DNA of 64,000 nucleotides from Geoalkalibacter_A sp034189505. Lineage in GTDB: Bacteria > Desulfobacterota > Desulfuromonadia > Desulfuromonadales > Geoalkalibacteraceae. The notes under the pieces are model-generated. The model was not told the origin of the DNA, ran no database searches, and saw nothing but the letters and a program-made list of their open reading frames with translations. The translations under genes were made by a program, and so were the position numbers. Below, one piece after another: positions 15,977 through 24,799 of the stretch (within the stretch, counting starts at the first letter, position 1; each line of letters begins with the position of its first letter). The stretch lies in assembly GCA_034189505.1 (NCBI GenBank), contig JAXHUR010000001.1, positions 74,965 through 138,964 of the forward strand. The letters run 5' to 3'.

Positions 15977-16564
15977 CTATTGCCGAAGGAATTCGACGAC
16001 CTTTCTTAATGCCTGACCGCGATGGCTGATGCGGTTTTTCGTCTCCATGGCAAGTTCAGCCAGGGTTTTTCCGTATTCCGGAACCAGAAAAAGGGGATCA
16101 TAGCCGAAGCCGCCCGCGCCCCGTGCCTGCTCCAGGATCAGGCCGTCAAGTCTGCCCTCAAACAGGTTGCACTCTCCCGAAGGGAGGCAATAGGCCATAA
16201 CGCAGCGAAATGCCGCCCTGCGCGGCGCAGCGACGGTCTTTAATTTTCCCAGCAGCCTGCTGTTGTTGTCCGCATCGGTGGCATCAGGCCCGGCATAGCG
16301 TGCAGAAAAAATTCCAGGCTCCCCGCCCAGGGCTTCGACTTCGAGCCCTGAATCATCCGCCAGGGCAGGCTGCCCGGTCGCCTGCGCAACGACTTGGGCT
16401 TTTTTTCGCGCATTGGCCGCAAAACTGTCGCCATCCTCGACAATTTCCCCGATGCTTTCAAAGGCGTCGAGCCCCACGACCTCGACACCGACATCGGACA
16501 ATAGATGCTTGATTTCGCGAAGCTTGCCGGAATTTCGGGTGGCGACCACCAGTGTCGAAGTCAT
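15977..16564 (-). CDS. rdgB: XTP/dITP diphosphatase (RdgB/HAM1)
   Basis: 195 residues. It hydrolyses non-canonical purine triphosphates (ITP, dITP, XTP) to monophosphates, keeping them out of nucleic acids. The signatures VVATRNSGKLREIKHLL, ALADDSGLEVEALGGEPGIF, SARYAGPDATDADNN and the C-terminal GFGYDPLFLVPEYGKT and ISHRGQAL all match. The ATG follows GGAGGCATAAATT, and the gene begins 3 bases after rph, so amiC-like, rph and rdgB form one operon. The rph-rdgB pairing is common. Confidence 0.95.
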   Translation of the reverse strand: MTSTLVVATRNSGKLREIKHLLSDVGVEVVGLDAFESIGEIVEDGDSFAANARKKAQVVAQATGQPALADDSGLEVEALGGEPGIFSARYAGPDATDADNNSRLLGKLKTVAAPRRAAFRCVMAYCLPSGECNLFEGRLDGLILEQARGAGGFGYDPLFLVPEYGKTLAELAMETKNRISHRGQALRKVVEFLRQ

Positions 16565-16567
16565 AAT

Positions 16568-17296
16568 TTATGCCTCCAGGGCCTGCTGCTGCAGCCGGGT
16601 CAGATCTGCACAGCCCTTCATCGCCAGGTCCCGCAGAGCATCCAGCTCCTCTGCCGTAAAGGGTTCCTCTTCCGCAGTTCCCTGCACTTCAACGAAACGT
16701 CCGGAACTGGTGATCACAAAGTTCATATCGACCTGGGCCTGAAAATCCTCCTGATAATCCAGATCGAGCAGCGGCACGCCCCCCACCACCCCGACACTGA
16801 CGGCCGCAACGCTTTCAATAATGGGCATGCGCTCGATCAGGCCTTTCTCCAGCAATCCGGACAAGGCATCGGAGAGGGCGACATAAGCACCGGTGATGGA
16901 AGCGGTCCGGGTGCCGCCGTCGGCCTGCAATACATCGCAGTCGATCTTGATGGTCCGCTCGCCCAGCCCCTCAAGATCAACCACCGCACGCAGAGAACGA
17001 CCGATCAACCGTTGTATTTCGTGGGTCCGACCGCCGATCTTGCCCCGTGCCGCCTCCCGCGGGCTGCGCGTCTGAGTGGCGCGCGGCAGCATGCTGTATT
17101 CGGCGGTTACCCAGCCGCGCCCTTCGCCACGCATAAACGGCGGCACATTCTCTTCAACGGAGGCATTGCATAAAACACGTGTCTCGCCAAAGGAAACAAG
17201 AACGGAGCCCTCGGCGTAACGGGTAAAGCCCCGCTCGAAAATAACGGGGCGCAATTGGTCGGGGGTGCGGTCGTAAGAACGTTCAACATTCAACAT
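16568..17296 (-). CDS. rph: Ribonuclease PH
   Basis: 242 residues. It is a phosphorolytic 3'-5' exoribonuclease that trims tRNA 3' ends. Motifs are SVLVSFGETRVLCNASVEE, GWVTAEYSMLPRATQTRSPR, IGRSLRAVVDLEGLGERTI and DCDVLQADGGTRTASITGA, giving the phosphate and metal sites. The start overlaps the stop of the upstream amidase gene by one base. Confidence 0.96.
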   Translation of the reverse strand: MLNVERSYDRTPDQLRPVIFERGFTRYAEGSVLVSFGETRVLCNASVEENVPPFMRGEGRGWVTAEYSMLPRATQTRSPREAARGKIGGRTHEIQRLIGRSLRAVVDLEGLGERTIKIDCDVLQADGGTRTASITGAYVALSDALSGLLEKGLIERMPIIESVAAVSVGVVGGVPLLDLDYQEDFQAQVDMNFVITSSGRFVEVQGTAEEEPFTAEELDALRDLAMKGCADLTRLQQQALEA

Positions 17297-18378
17297 CAGG
17301 GTGCTGTCTCCTCGGTTTTTCGAATAAAATTCTGCAGGCCGTCATAAAGCGCCTGAGCGATAGTCTCGCGACCGGCATCCGTCACCAGCCGCGCATGATC
17401 CTTTGGATTGGTGAGATATCCCAGCTCGACCAGAACCGTAGGAAGATTGCCGCGCCCGAGAGCCGGCAGCCCGGCCTGGTAAATGCCGCTTGTTTCAATC
17501 CCCGCAGCTTCCAGGCTCTGCCGTAGATGACGCGCTAGCCGCATGCTGTCTCCCCGCTCTGCATCGATGCGTTCGCCCTCAAATTCCTCCTGCGGTCGCA
17601 CGACCAGGGCGGCTCCATCGACAGACATCTCCCAGGACGCCTGGGCATGCAGGATAAGCAGTGCATCGACTTCCTTTTTCAGAGCAGGCTCCAGCCGCTG
17701 AGCAGGCGTGACCGCGTAATCGGCATCACGGCTGAGATAGACCGGAACCCCCAGCCGCATTTTGGTGATCTTGGCCAGCTGCCGGGCGGTGGCGAGAGCC
17801 ACATCCTTTTCCTGGATCCCGTCAAGACCGATAGTGCCGGTATCAAACCCGCCATGACCGGGATCGAGCGCAAGAGCCCGAAGCCTGGCCGAGTTGGAGG
17901 AGGATGCCTCCCGGCGCAGCAGCATGGCGAACAGCCGATCCAGAGTTCCGGGCTCGTCTTCTTCAACGTCCTCGCGCGAGGTCAGATTGCGATAATAAAT
18001 TGGAGTTCGGATCAGGTCGGGCAGGTGACGGGTGACAAACTCTTCAGGCACCCGCAGGCGACTGTCGATAAACCGCGGCTTGCGGCTCAGGGGGCGATAG
18101 CTTCCATCAACCCTCACAAACTGGCTGCCCGGTGCAATAACCACGCTGCCACGCGGGCTTTCGAAGCGATAGACATGTTTGACACTGTCCCACTCGCCGC
18201 CGCGGCCCACCGCCGCCAGAACATCTTCGATGGCCACGAAAAAGGTCTGATCCTGCCAGTAGACCTCTTCGATCACCTTCGGTGAGCGCCCCTCAGGTGC
18301 CAGCTCCACCACTGCCTGTGCTGCAGGGCACGTCAGAAAAACAAAGAATAGCAACAGCGCCAGCTGGACAAACCGCAT
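17296..18378 (-). CDS. N-acetylmuramoyl-L-alanine amidase (Amidase_3, AmiC type)
   Basis: A 360-residue periplasmic amidase that splits the MurNAc-L-Ala bond of peptidoglycan. It has a signal peptide (MRFVQLALLLFFVFLTCPAA, cleavage near QA). An N-terminal copper-amine-oxidase/AMIN-like beta region follows (about 30-140), then the catalytic domain (about 165-355). Zinc ligands are in ALDPGHGGFDTG, EKDV and LLILHAQ, and the catalytic glutamate is in VLVELGYLTNPKD. The ATG at 18378 follows GGAGAGGTGT. It is the first gene of the operon amidase-rph-rdgB, which mixes wall turnover and RNA/nucleotide processing. Confidence 0.9.
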   Translation of the reverse strand: MRFVQLALLLFFVFLTCPAAQAVVELAPEGRSPKVIEEVYWQDQTFFVAIEDVLAAVGRGGEWDSVKHVYRFESPRGSVVIAPGSQFVRVDGSYRPLSRKPRFIDSRLRVPEEFVTRHLPDLIRTPIYYRNLTSREDVEEDEPGTLDRLFAMLLRREASSSNSARLRALALDPGHGGFDTGTIGLDGIQEKDVALATARQLAKITKMRLGVPVYLSRDADYAVTPAQRLEPALKKEVDALLILHAQASWEMSVDGAALVVRPQEEFEGERIDAERGDSMRLARHLRQSLEAAGIETSGIYQAGLPALGRGNLPTVLVELGYLTNPKDHARLVTDAGRETIAQALYDGLQNFIRKTEETAP

Positions 18379-18519
18379 ACACCTCTCCTTCACCAGGCCT
18401 GCACTACGGGGATGAAAGCCTTCCCCTGAAGAAAGCTGGGGAAATTGCAGACCAAAGCCAAATCTTATACATCAAGGCCCGGAAGGGCGTCAATTAACGT
18501 CCCGGCACATCAGCAAAAC

Positions 18520-19584
18520 TCAACCGTCCCTGTAACTGGAGATGGATTGAAATCCCACCAGCGTTTCGCAGTGGTTCGGAGAACGCTGCAAACGTTCCAG
18601 AAGCCGTTGCGTCAAGCGCTCCTCCAGATCTCTCAGGGCATCCGGATCGGCAGGCAGATCCGGCACCTGTCCCCCCGCAATCATGCCGTGACCTCCGGCG
18701 GTCCCGAAACCTTCGACCACATGGCGCATCACCTCCCCGGCGTTGATCTCCTGGGACTGAGTGCGGAAAGAGAGGACGCCGCTGTTTTTGTAAATTCCCA
18801 GTCCCAGCACCACGTCAATCTCTTCGGCACGCATCAGGAAATCGGCCATTTCAGCGACAATTTCGGGATGGCCTATTTCAAACAGGTTGAACACCAGAAC
18901 GCCTTCGAATATGCGTGCATTGCTGATGGCTTTATTGAATACGCGGAAATATTCCAGGGGAACCTTGGATTGAACGATGTTGAACAGAATCCGGTTGTTA
19001 ACCAGCGGAATCAGCTGCAGATAACTCTCCCGGTCGGCCCGGCACCACTCGCGACCCAGATCCTGGGTCTCGGATTTGATCGCATAAAACAGCGCCGTCG
19101 CCAGCTTTGTGCTCATGGATATTTTCTGGGCGAGAAGGTATTCATGCAGGATGGTCGCGGAGGCACCGTAATCCTCGCGGATGTCGACCCACCGGCAGGA
19201 GCGGCTGCTCTCCCGGGCCGGGTGATGATCGATGACCAGGTGAACCGGTTGATCCTCAGGCCAGGAGTTGTTGCCGGTGCCGGGCTGAGTATCGACCATG
19301 CACACCACATTGAAATGATTAAGATCCAGGGAATGGATAGGAGAACTCTTGATTTCCAGTTCCCTGACCATCTGGCGGTTTTCTCCGCGCCCGATCATGC
19401 CGCCGAAAGTGATCACCGCATCCTGTCCGTTCTTGACCAGAAGCAGGTGTCGTAGAACGGTTGCGGAGGCCAGAGAATCGGGATCGGGATTATCATGGGT
19501 GACAATAAGCACCCGCCCTTTTCCCTGGGCCCAATTGATGAACTGTTCTGAAAATTCCCGGGAGTGTGTCAGGTCGAGGGCCAT
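18520..19584 (-). CDS. DHH-family phosphoesterase (nanoRNase/pAp phosphatase-like)
   Basis: 354 residues. DHH motifs in order are THDNPDPDSLASA, MVDTQPGTGNNS, LVIDHHPARES and a DHHA1 C-terminal GTAGGHGMIAGGQV. Proteins of this kind (NrnA and relatives) degrade oligoribonucleotides, pAp or cyclic dinucleotide products; the substrate is not resolvable here. A stem-loop repeat copy (19644-19683) lies in its leader. Confidence 0.85.
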   Translation of the reverse strand: MALDLTHSREFSEQFINWAQGKGRVLIVTHDNPDPDSLASATVLRHLLLVKNGQDAVITFGGMIGRGENRQMVRELEIKSSPIHSLDLNHFNVVCMVDTQPGTGNNSWPEDQPVHLVIDHHPARESSRSCRWVDIREDYGASATILHEYLLAQKISMSTKLATALFYAIKSETQDLGREWCRADRESYLQLIPLVNNRILFNIVQSKVPLEYFRVFNKAISNARIFEGVLVFNLFEIGHPEIVAEMADFLMRAEEIDVVLGLGIYKNSGVLSFRTQSQEINAGEVMRHVVEGFGTAGGHGMIAGGQVPDLPADPDALRDLEERLTQRLLERLQRSPNHCETLVGFQSISSYRDG

Positions 19585-19643
19585 GAACAGAAGTCTCCTT
19601 GAATTGCATTATGAGAGAAATCAGATCAGTTGAAAACCAGAAG

Positions 19644-19683
19644 TTCCTACCTCGCGGGGCCGCAACTCCCACGCTGAACAGTT
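19644..19683 (-). repeat. Dispersed stem-loop repeat, copy B
   Basis: On the minus strand: AACTGTTCAGC, GTGGG, AGTTGCGG, CCCCGC, GAGGTAGGAA. The C-G-T-G-G-G arm pairs with CCCCGCG around a short loop. It starts 6-7 bases behind the stop of the TIGR00725-type gene and lies upstream of the DHH gene. Its leader and hairpin match copies A and C. Confidence 0.6.
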
Positions 19684-19689
19684 TCGAGA

Positions 19690-20163
19690 TCAGGAATCCT
19701 TCCGGTCGAGGCGATCGAAGACCCAGCTTACAGCGCCACGCGGGGTAACGGCAGGCATCACGCCGGGGATATCGCGCCAGCCTCCCAAGGCGGTTACCGG
19801 CCGGCCGAGCTTCAATGCGATGGCGATCTCGGAGAGGGTGCCGTATTCGCCCTCCACCGCCACAAGGGCGCGGGCGGTGTGAGCAATAATAACATTGCGG
19901 GCGTGGCCCAGGTCGGTCACCACCGGGAGGCTGACCCACGGGTTGCCCTGATCGGCCTGGTCACCGGGCAGAATGCCCATCGTCTGGCCGCCGGCTTCGA
20001 TGCAGCCGCGGCAGGCTTCTTCCATCACTCCGCCCATTCCGCCGCACACCAGCACCGCATCGCGCCAGGCGATCAGGCGCCCGATTTCATAGGCCCACTG
20101 CCGGCCCTGCTCAGAGGCCACACCGGCTCCGATCACTCCGATCATAAGTTTCCTTACCGACAT
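19690..20163 (-). CDS. TIGR00725-type (LOG/DprA-like Rossmann) protein
   Basis: 157 residues of the TIGR00725 family, related to the LOG/possible lysine decarboxylase fold. The N-terminus MIGVIGAGVASEQGRQWAYE, the glycine-rich VCGGMGGVMEEACRG and the segment VVAVEGEYGTLSEIAIALK-like stretch (ALVAVEGEYGTLSEIA) give a nucleotide-binding site resembling PGGxGTxxE. The function is unknown; LOG relatives are cytokinin riboside phosphoribohydrolases, but that should not be assumed here. The ATG follows AGGAG by 7 bases, and the gene lies just behind the copA remnant. Confidence 0.8.
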   Translation of the reverse strand: MSVRKLMIGVIGAGVASEQGRQWAYEIGRLIAWRDAVLVCGGMGGVMEEACRGCIEAGGQTMGILPGDQADQGNPWVSLPVVTDLGHARNVIIAHTARALVAVEGEYGTLSEIAIALKLGRPVTALGGWRDIPGVMPAVTPRGAVSWVFDRLDRKDS

Positions 20164-20173
20164 AGTCGCACTC

Positions 20174-20815
20174 CTACAGATCCGCGGCCCGCCGCTTGAG
20201 CAACAGGCTGTTGGTCACGGCGGTGACACTGAAAAAAGCCATGGCCAGACCGGCATACTCCGGCGGAAGGACAAAGGCGCACGATCTGCGAAAGAACGGC
20301 TTCACTCCCGACACGGGTGGCGCGCACCAGCACGACATCCCCGGACTTTACCCGGCTGGCGGCCACTTCACGCACCTGTCTGTCTCCAACAGCACCGCGC
20401 GGTCGGCCTGCAGATGCGGCGGCTTCCTCAGCGCCTGACCCGCCTTGCCCTTGGCGCGCGCTTTCGTCGGCGGCATTGACCCGTGCCTCGGACACCCCTT
20501 GAAGCCCCAGCAGTTTTTTTCAATGGTCGCTGCGCATGAGGCACAGTGCATGCCACGCACCCCGGAACGCAGACGTCCGGTCTCCTCCGGCGAACCGACC
20601 TGCTCAGCCTCACAGCCGAGATCAGCCACCTTCGAAGCAATATTTTCCGAACTCACTTTCTGCGGATCACTCTCGACACGCGGTTTCTCCGCTGCGAAAT
20701 TGACAGTCGCAGTACTCACGCCGCCCATTTTTGCCACGCCTTTTTCACTCGTTCGGGTGCAATTGGCGCAACTCATCCCTATGAAGCGGAATTCGAGAGC
20801 GTCGGGCAGGGTCAT
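20174..20815 (-). pseudogene. copA: Decayed copper-translocating P-type ATPase (copA remnant)
   Basis: The start is intact: MTLPDALEFRFIGMSCANCT, a first heavy-metal-associated domain with CxxC. A second HMA with GMHCASCAATIEK follows but is cut after about 20 residues. Next come frame-shifted shards of the actuator-domain region (KAGQALRKPPHLQADRAVLL in one frame; VREVAASRVKSGDVVLVRA in another), a piece matching RVGSEAVLSQIVRL, and finally the true C-terminal helix PPEYAGLAMAFFSV then TNSLLLKRRAADL with stop at 20174. A CopA is normally about 750-800 residues; this is about 214 codons with the phosphorylation loop (DKTG) and most membrane helices gone. The start overlaps the TPR gene stop (ATGA). 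Confidence 0.85.
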
Positions 20816-22092
20816 GATGTCAGTTGTCCTGTGGATTCTCCGGAATGGTTGCACACAAGTTTCTTGAATGACGGTTTCTCACGGATGGGATCAAAATCGG
20901 CATCGACCTGTGCATCGCTCAGAAAATGCGGTTCCAGGCGGGAGGCCTTGGACAGAGCCCTGACCGCATCGGCAGTCCGTCCCTTACGGGCAAAAATGCA
21001 GGCGCGGTTATAGTGGGCCAGAGGGTAGACATCGGTGCGTTCGAGAATGGCATCAAAGCATGTCATCGCTTCATCAAGACGGCCGAGATCCATCAGAACG
21101 CTACCCTTGTTGTTGAGGGTGTGAATTGAGTCCGGATCGATCCGCAGACTTTCCTCAAGAGCACCGAGAGCCGCCTCGCGATTGCCTTGACGTTCAAGCA
21201 GCAGTGCCAGGTAAAAGGGCGGCTCAGCGCTGAGAGGTTCGCGCTGTGCCGCCTCTTCGAGTATTTCGCGCGCCTCATCGAAACGCTGCAGTTCCATGAG
21301 GACATTGCCTTTCTCGAGGAGAGCTTCGAAAAAGGAGGGTTCTGCTTCCAGGGCGGCCTCAAAATCGGAGAGAGCCTCTTCAAAACGCCCGAGGCGTACC
21401 AGGGACAGGCCCCGGTTGAAAAAATAATTGGGATTACCGCGCTCGCGCCCAATGGCACGATTGTAACAGGCAACCGCCTCCTCGTCGCGCCCCAGGCCGG
21501 CCAGGGAAAAAGCACGGCCATTGAGGCAGGCAGGTTCATTAGGCTCCATGACCAAAGCGGCGCGGAAGCATTCTTCGGCCTCGACGTAGCGCCCCATGCG
21601 ATTGAGAGCATGCCCCTTGTTGAAATACGCATCGGCGGAATCAGGGCGGCGTTTCAGGGCTTCATCATACATCTTCAAGGCTTCCGGCGTCTCCCCCAGT
21701 TCATCCAGGACATTGCCGAGGTTGACATAAGCTTCAGGAAAATCAGGCTGAAATTTCAATGCCTTGCGCAGATGATCCAACGCCTCGCGATGACGTCCGA
21801 GGCGATCGAGAAGGACCCCGTAGTTGTGATGAATGGCTCCGTTTTTCGGGTCGAGCCGCAGCGCTTTGCGGTAAATCGCCATGGCCTTGACCTCGTCCTG
21901 CAGGTTGGTTGCAGCAACGGCACAGATATTCAAGGCTTCAACATCGAAGGGGTGGTCCTCAAGAAAGTCCTCGACCAGTTCAAGGGCCTCTTCACTATCC
22001 CCCTGATCCAGAGACATCTGGGCCAGCTCCAGACGGTCATCGAATCCTTCCTGGTCAAAAAAATCTTCAAGGTCGTCAAATTCTTCGTTCAT
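20812..22092 (-). CDS. Tetratricopeptide-repeat protein
   Basis: 426 residues, cytoplasmic. An acidic N-terminus (MNEEFDDLEDFFDQEGFDD) is followed by roughly eleven TPR units (AIHHNYGVLLDRLGRHREAL, AYVNLGNVLDELGETPEALK, AYFNKGHALNRMGRYVEAEE and so on) and a C-terminal cap near PSFKKLVCNHS. TPR arrays bind other proteins; no enzymatic domain is visible and the partner is unknown. The start was moved to ATG 22092, preceded by CCGGAG; the frame stays open further upstream. It overlaps the copA remnant, so a metal-handling context may once have existed. Confidence 0.82.
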   Translation of the reverse strand: MNEEFDDLEDFFDQEGFDDRLELAQMSLDQGDSEEALELVEDFLEDHPFDVEALNICAVAATNLQDEVKAMAIYRKALRLDPKNGAIHHNYGVLLDRLGRHREALDHLRKALKFQPDFPEAYVNLGNVLDELGETPEALKMYDEALKRRPDSADAYFNKGHALNRMGRYVEAEECFRAALVMEPNEPACLNGRAFSLAGLGRDEEAVACYNRAIGRERGNPNYFFNRGLSLVRLGRFEEALSDFEAALEAEPSFFEALLEKGNVLMELQRFDEAREILEEAAQREPLSAEPPFYLALLLERQGNREAALGALEESLRIDPDSIHTLNNKGSVLMDLGRLDEAMTCFDAILERTDVYPLAHYNRACIFARKGRTADAVRALSKASRLEPHFLSDAQVDADFDPIREKPSFKKLVCNHSGESTGQLTS

Positions 22093-22264
22093 GCATGCTC
22101 CGGATCGCACGTCCATTTCTCGACGGCATAAAACTGTTGTTATGATCTTTGCGGCCTGAGACACTGAGGCTGCAAGATGATCTTTTTTATGAAATACGAT
22201 GAAAGTTTATCCGCTATCATATCAGAATGCATGGTTTGCCGCCAAAAGCCAATGCAGGGCCGGA

Positions 22265-22516
22265 TCAGGTTCCAGGTCGCGACCCCGCACCGCCAATAAA
22301 AATCAGCAGAACAGCCCCGGCCACCATTGACGAACTGCCGATGGCCATTTCCCGCACGCCCGGCTCATTCCAGAACGGGCGCGATATATTGAGCCGGCTG
22401 CCGATCCGGCGGGCCATGCGCGCGCTCTCGGAGTGGTAGTCCTCCAATCCCGCCATGAACACATGTCCACCGAGAAGGAGAAAAAGCACCCCACACAGGA
22501 TCAAAATCATTTTCAT
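22265..22516 (-). CDS. Small two-helix membrane protein, unknown
   Basis: 83 residues with a transmembrane helix at 1-23 (MKMILILCGVLFLLLGGHVF), a charged middle (DYHSESARMARRIGSRLN), and a second helix at about 58-77 (SSMVAGAVLLIFIGG). I do not recognise the family. It overlaps the nucleoside-recognition gene stop by 4 bases and is surely co-transcribed with it. The 170 bases downstream, up to the TPR gene, hold no gene. Confidence 0.65.
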   Translation of the reverse strand: MKMILILCGVLFLLLGGHVFMAGLEDYHSESARMARRIGSRLNISRPFWNEPGVREMAIGSSSMVAGAVLLIFIGGAGSRPGT

Positions 22517-22992
22517 GGCACCGCCCTGTCGTTTGAGTGTCCTGCGGGGACCGCCTGATCAGGCTGGGGCCACAGCCAGGCCAGCAGCGCCGTCAAAAAC
22601 ACGGCGAGCACCAGACGAACCCCCAGCATGACCCAGAAATCCCCCCCGATCACGACAAATATCAGGGTATCCTCGATCACGGCATGGCAGGTCGCCAGAA
22701 ACAACCCGACCAGAAAAACCTCCCGTCGCGAAAGATTGTTGTGCCGCGCGACGCGAATGATAATGCCGGCCCCATAGGCGATTCCGAGGAAAATGCCGGT
22801 GAACAGAGGTGCGGCTGCGCTCCGCGAGAGGCCCACGCCCTTCATCAGCGGCTCGACCCCCTGCCCCACCCGCCGGAAAAAAGACAGGTAACGCAGCAGC
22901 TCGAAAATCGTGACCAACGGAACGATGATGAGAACAAGCTGCAGCCCCAGTCGGCAGGCCGCCAGCAGACTGTCGAGAAACACATCAATCAT
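22513..22992 (-). CDS. Nucleoside-recognition (Gate) domain membrane protein, second half
   Basis: 159 residues with about four helices. It belongs to the nucleoside-recognition/Gate group (spore maturation protein SpmA/B-like, YjiH-like). The typical pattern is LVLIIVPLVTIFELLRYLSF, GLSRSAAAPLFTGIFLGIAY and CHAVIEDTLIFVVIGGDFW. The ATG overlaps the stop of the upstream partner (ATGA). Paired short genes of this family act together as one transporter-like unit; the substrate is unknown despite the family name. Confidence 0.8.
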   Translation of the reverse strand: MIDVFLDSLLAACRLGLQLVLIIVPLVTIFELLRYLSFFRRVGQGVEPLMKGVGLSRSAAAPLFTGIFLGIAYGAGIIIRVARHNNLSRREVFLVGLFLATCHAVIEDTLIFVVIGGDFWVMLGVRLVLAVFLTALLAWLWPQPDQAVPAGHSNDRAVP

Positions 22993-23438
22993 GCCGACAG
23001 AACCCGAACCAGGTACATCAGCCAGCCGCAGCCCGCAGCCATGAACAGGCGGCACAGGGTCAGCAGGCCGCCGCGGGCGCCGGTGCTGCTTAAAACACCC
23101 CCTTCGACCAGAAGATTGTGAGCAATTCCCATCATCAGGCCGCACTGCGTAATCTGCCAGGAGGTCAACTCAAGAGGGACCAGTATGGCAATCGCCGCAT
23201 AAAGATTGAGAGTAAAAGCGGCGACAAAGGCGAAGGCCGTTTCTCCCGGCAGGCCGAAGGTCGTCATCAGGGGAGCAAAAACGGCCCCCATCCGATCAAG
23301 AACGGGGGTCTGTTTCAGCAGATCGACCACCAGGAAAATGGGCACGACCCATTTGATCAGTTTCAGGCTGGTGCGCCATCCGTCGCAAAAACCGGTTTTC
23401 AGGCGGGTCGCCACATCGGGGATGGATTCTTCTGTCAC
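22989..23438 (-). CDS. Nucleoside-recognition (Gate) domain membrane protein, first half
   Basis: 149 residues with a GTG start behind GAGGACGCATTT. Motifs are TSLKLIKWVVPIFLVVDLLK, GLPGETAFAFVAAFTLNLYA and CGLMMGIAHNLLVEGG, matching the Gate domain of SpmA/SpmB-like proteins. It is translationally coupled to the second half downstream and preceded by a good promoter candidate. Outside spore formers these pairs are uncharacterised. Confidence 0.8.
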   Translation of the reverse strand: MTEESIPDVATRLKTGFCDGWRTSLKLIKWVVPIFLVVDLLKQTPVLDRMGAVFAPLMTTFGLPGETAFAFVAAFTLNLYAAIAILVPLELTSWQITQCGLMMGIAHNLLVEGGVLSSTGARGGLLTLCRLFMAAGCGWLMYLVRVLSA

Positions 23439-23490
23439 AAATGCGTCCTCAACGGGATGGAAATTGCGTCAGTTATTAACACGTGAGCGC

Positions 23491-23519
23491 ATGATAACCA
23501 TCATCCCCACGCTTGTCCA
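23491..23519 (-). promoter_or_regulatory. Candidate promoter for the nucleoside-recognition genes
   Basis: Minus strand TGGACA, 17 bases, TATCAT, about 50 bases before the GTG start, in the 124-base gap behind the CoA-binding gene. Confidence 0.45.
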
Positions 23520-23562
23520 CCACTGGCGGACCTGCATCCAAAAGCCGTGAGAACAGTGCGAC

Positions 23563-23970
23563 TCAATGGCCGCGATAACCGAGGACAACCAGAATGCAAC
23601 TGCCGTCGGCGATCACGTTGAGTCCGGCCTTTTCGGCCCGCTCCACCGCGGCGGCACTCTCGGCGCCGGGCTGCATCCAGATATTCTGGATATGCCCCGC
23701 CTCCAGCGCCTTGTCGACAACCGTTTCCGTCACCTGCGGGGGCGTGATGACGGAGATGCTTTTGACCTCCGGCGGCAGCTGCGAAACATCGGAAACGCAA
23801 GGCACGCCGGCAATCTCCTTTTCCACCGGATTGACCGGAATCGCCCGTCGGTCGTTCTGCTGATAGCATCGCAGAACTTTGTATCCGTACTTGTGGGGTT
23901 TGGATGAAGCACCCACCACACCAAAAGCCTCTGCTTCGAGAAAACGATCGATCTTTTTCTGAACGTCCAT
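23563..23970 (-). CDS. CoA-binding (YccU-like) protein
   Basis: 135 residues forming a single CoA_binding_2 Rossmann domain as in YccU and the N-terminal part of ADP-forming acetyl-CoA synthetases. Motifs are FGVVGASSKPHKYGYKVLR, AIPVNPVEKEIAGVPCVSD, SVITPPQVTETVVDKALEAG and NIWMQPGAESAAAVERAEK, ending VIADGSCILV. A role in CoA or acyl-CoA sensing is usually proposed but unproven. Confidence 0.88.
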   Translation of the reverse strand: MDVQKKIDRFLEAEAFGVVGASSKPHKYGYKVLRCYQQNDRRAIPVNPVEKEIAGVPCVSDVSQLPPEVKSISVITPPQVTETVVDKALEAGHIQNIWMQPGAESAAAVERAEKAGLNVIADGSCILVVLGYRGH

Positions 23971-24079
23971 AAAAAGAACCTCCCTGGTTTTTGCAGGATA
24001 AAATGCAGGTTAACGGATCGCGGGAAAACCGCAACCTCCCCTGCTTGACTTTGGCACAAGGGGCGGGTAAATTCGCCCC

Positions 24080-24799
24080 ATGACGCGCGATATTTTTCTG
24101 GCTGACGCCCACCTGCTCTGCCCTGACACCGAAAACTATCAGCAACTGCTGACGTTTCTGGAATCCCAGCGCGGTCGGATGCGCACTCTTTATATTCTCG
24201 GCGATCTTTTTGAATTCTGGGTGGGCTACCGCCACCTGGTATTCACCCCCTACATACCGTTGCTCGAAAAACTCAGATCACTGCACTGCGACGGCACGCA
24301 GATCGTTTACGTCGAAGGGAATCACGATTTTCATCTCGGCCCTTTTTTCAGAGACAACCTGGATTGTCTGATCCTGCCGGACGGCGGAACGGTCGAGATC
24401 GACGGCAAACGGGTTTTTCTCTGTCACGGCGATCGGATCAACGACCGGGATCGGGGATACCTGCTGTGGCGGGGGCTGTTGCGCAGCGCCCCCCTCAAGG
24501 CGGCCATGGCGCTAATGCCCGGGGATCTGACCTGGCGTGTTGCGTTATGGGCCAGCCGCGTGAGCCAGAAAGGCAACGCGGCAAAAAGCAAACGCAGCCT
24601 GCCGCTGGGGTTGCTGGAGAAATTCGCCCGCGACCGCCTGGCCCAGGGGTGCGACGTCGTCATTACCGGGCATTTTCACCAACCCTTGCAGCGAGATCTG
24701 GATCAGGGTCTGCTCCTGGGACTCGGCGACTGGATTACTCAGTATTCCTATGCGGTGCATGAAAACGGCCGCTTCGAACTCAAGACCTACGCACTCTGA
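24080..24799 (+). CDS. lpxH: UDP-2,3-diacylglucosamine diphosphatase-like metallophosphoesterase (LpxH family)
   Basis: 239 residues. The calcineurin-like metal ligands are FLADAHL (D-x-H), LGDLFEFWVGY (GD), EGNHDFHLG (GNHD), CHGDRIN (H) and ITGHFHQP (GHFH). LpxH converts UDP-2,3-diacylglucosamine to lipid X in lipid A synthesis at the inner membrane face; the EFW and FHLG context is typical of the LpxH branch. It is a lone plus-strand gene whose 3' end overlaps the convergent YihY gene by 13 bases. Other lpx genes are not in the window. Confidence 0.85.
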   Translation: MTRDIFLADAHLLCPDTENYQQLLTFLESQRGRMRTLYILGDLFEFWVGYRHLVFTPYIPLLEKLRSLHCDGTQIVYVEGNHDFHLGPFFRDNLDCLILPDGGTVEIDGKRVFLCHGDRINDRDRGYLLWRGLLRSAPLKAAMALMPGDLTWRVALWASRVSQKGNAAKSKRSLPLGLLEKFARDRLAQGCDVVITGHFHQPLQRDLDQGLLLGLGDWITQYSYAVHENGRFELKTYAL

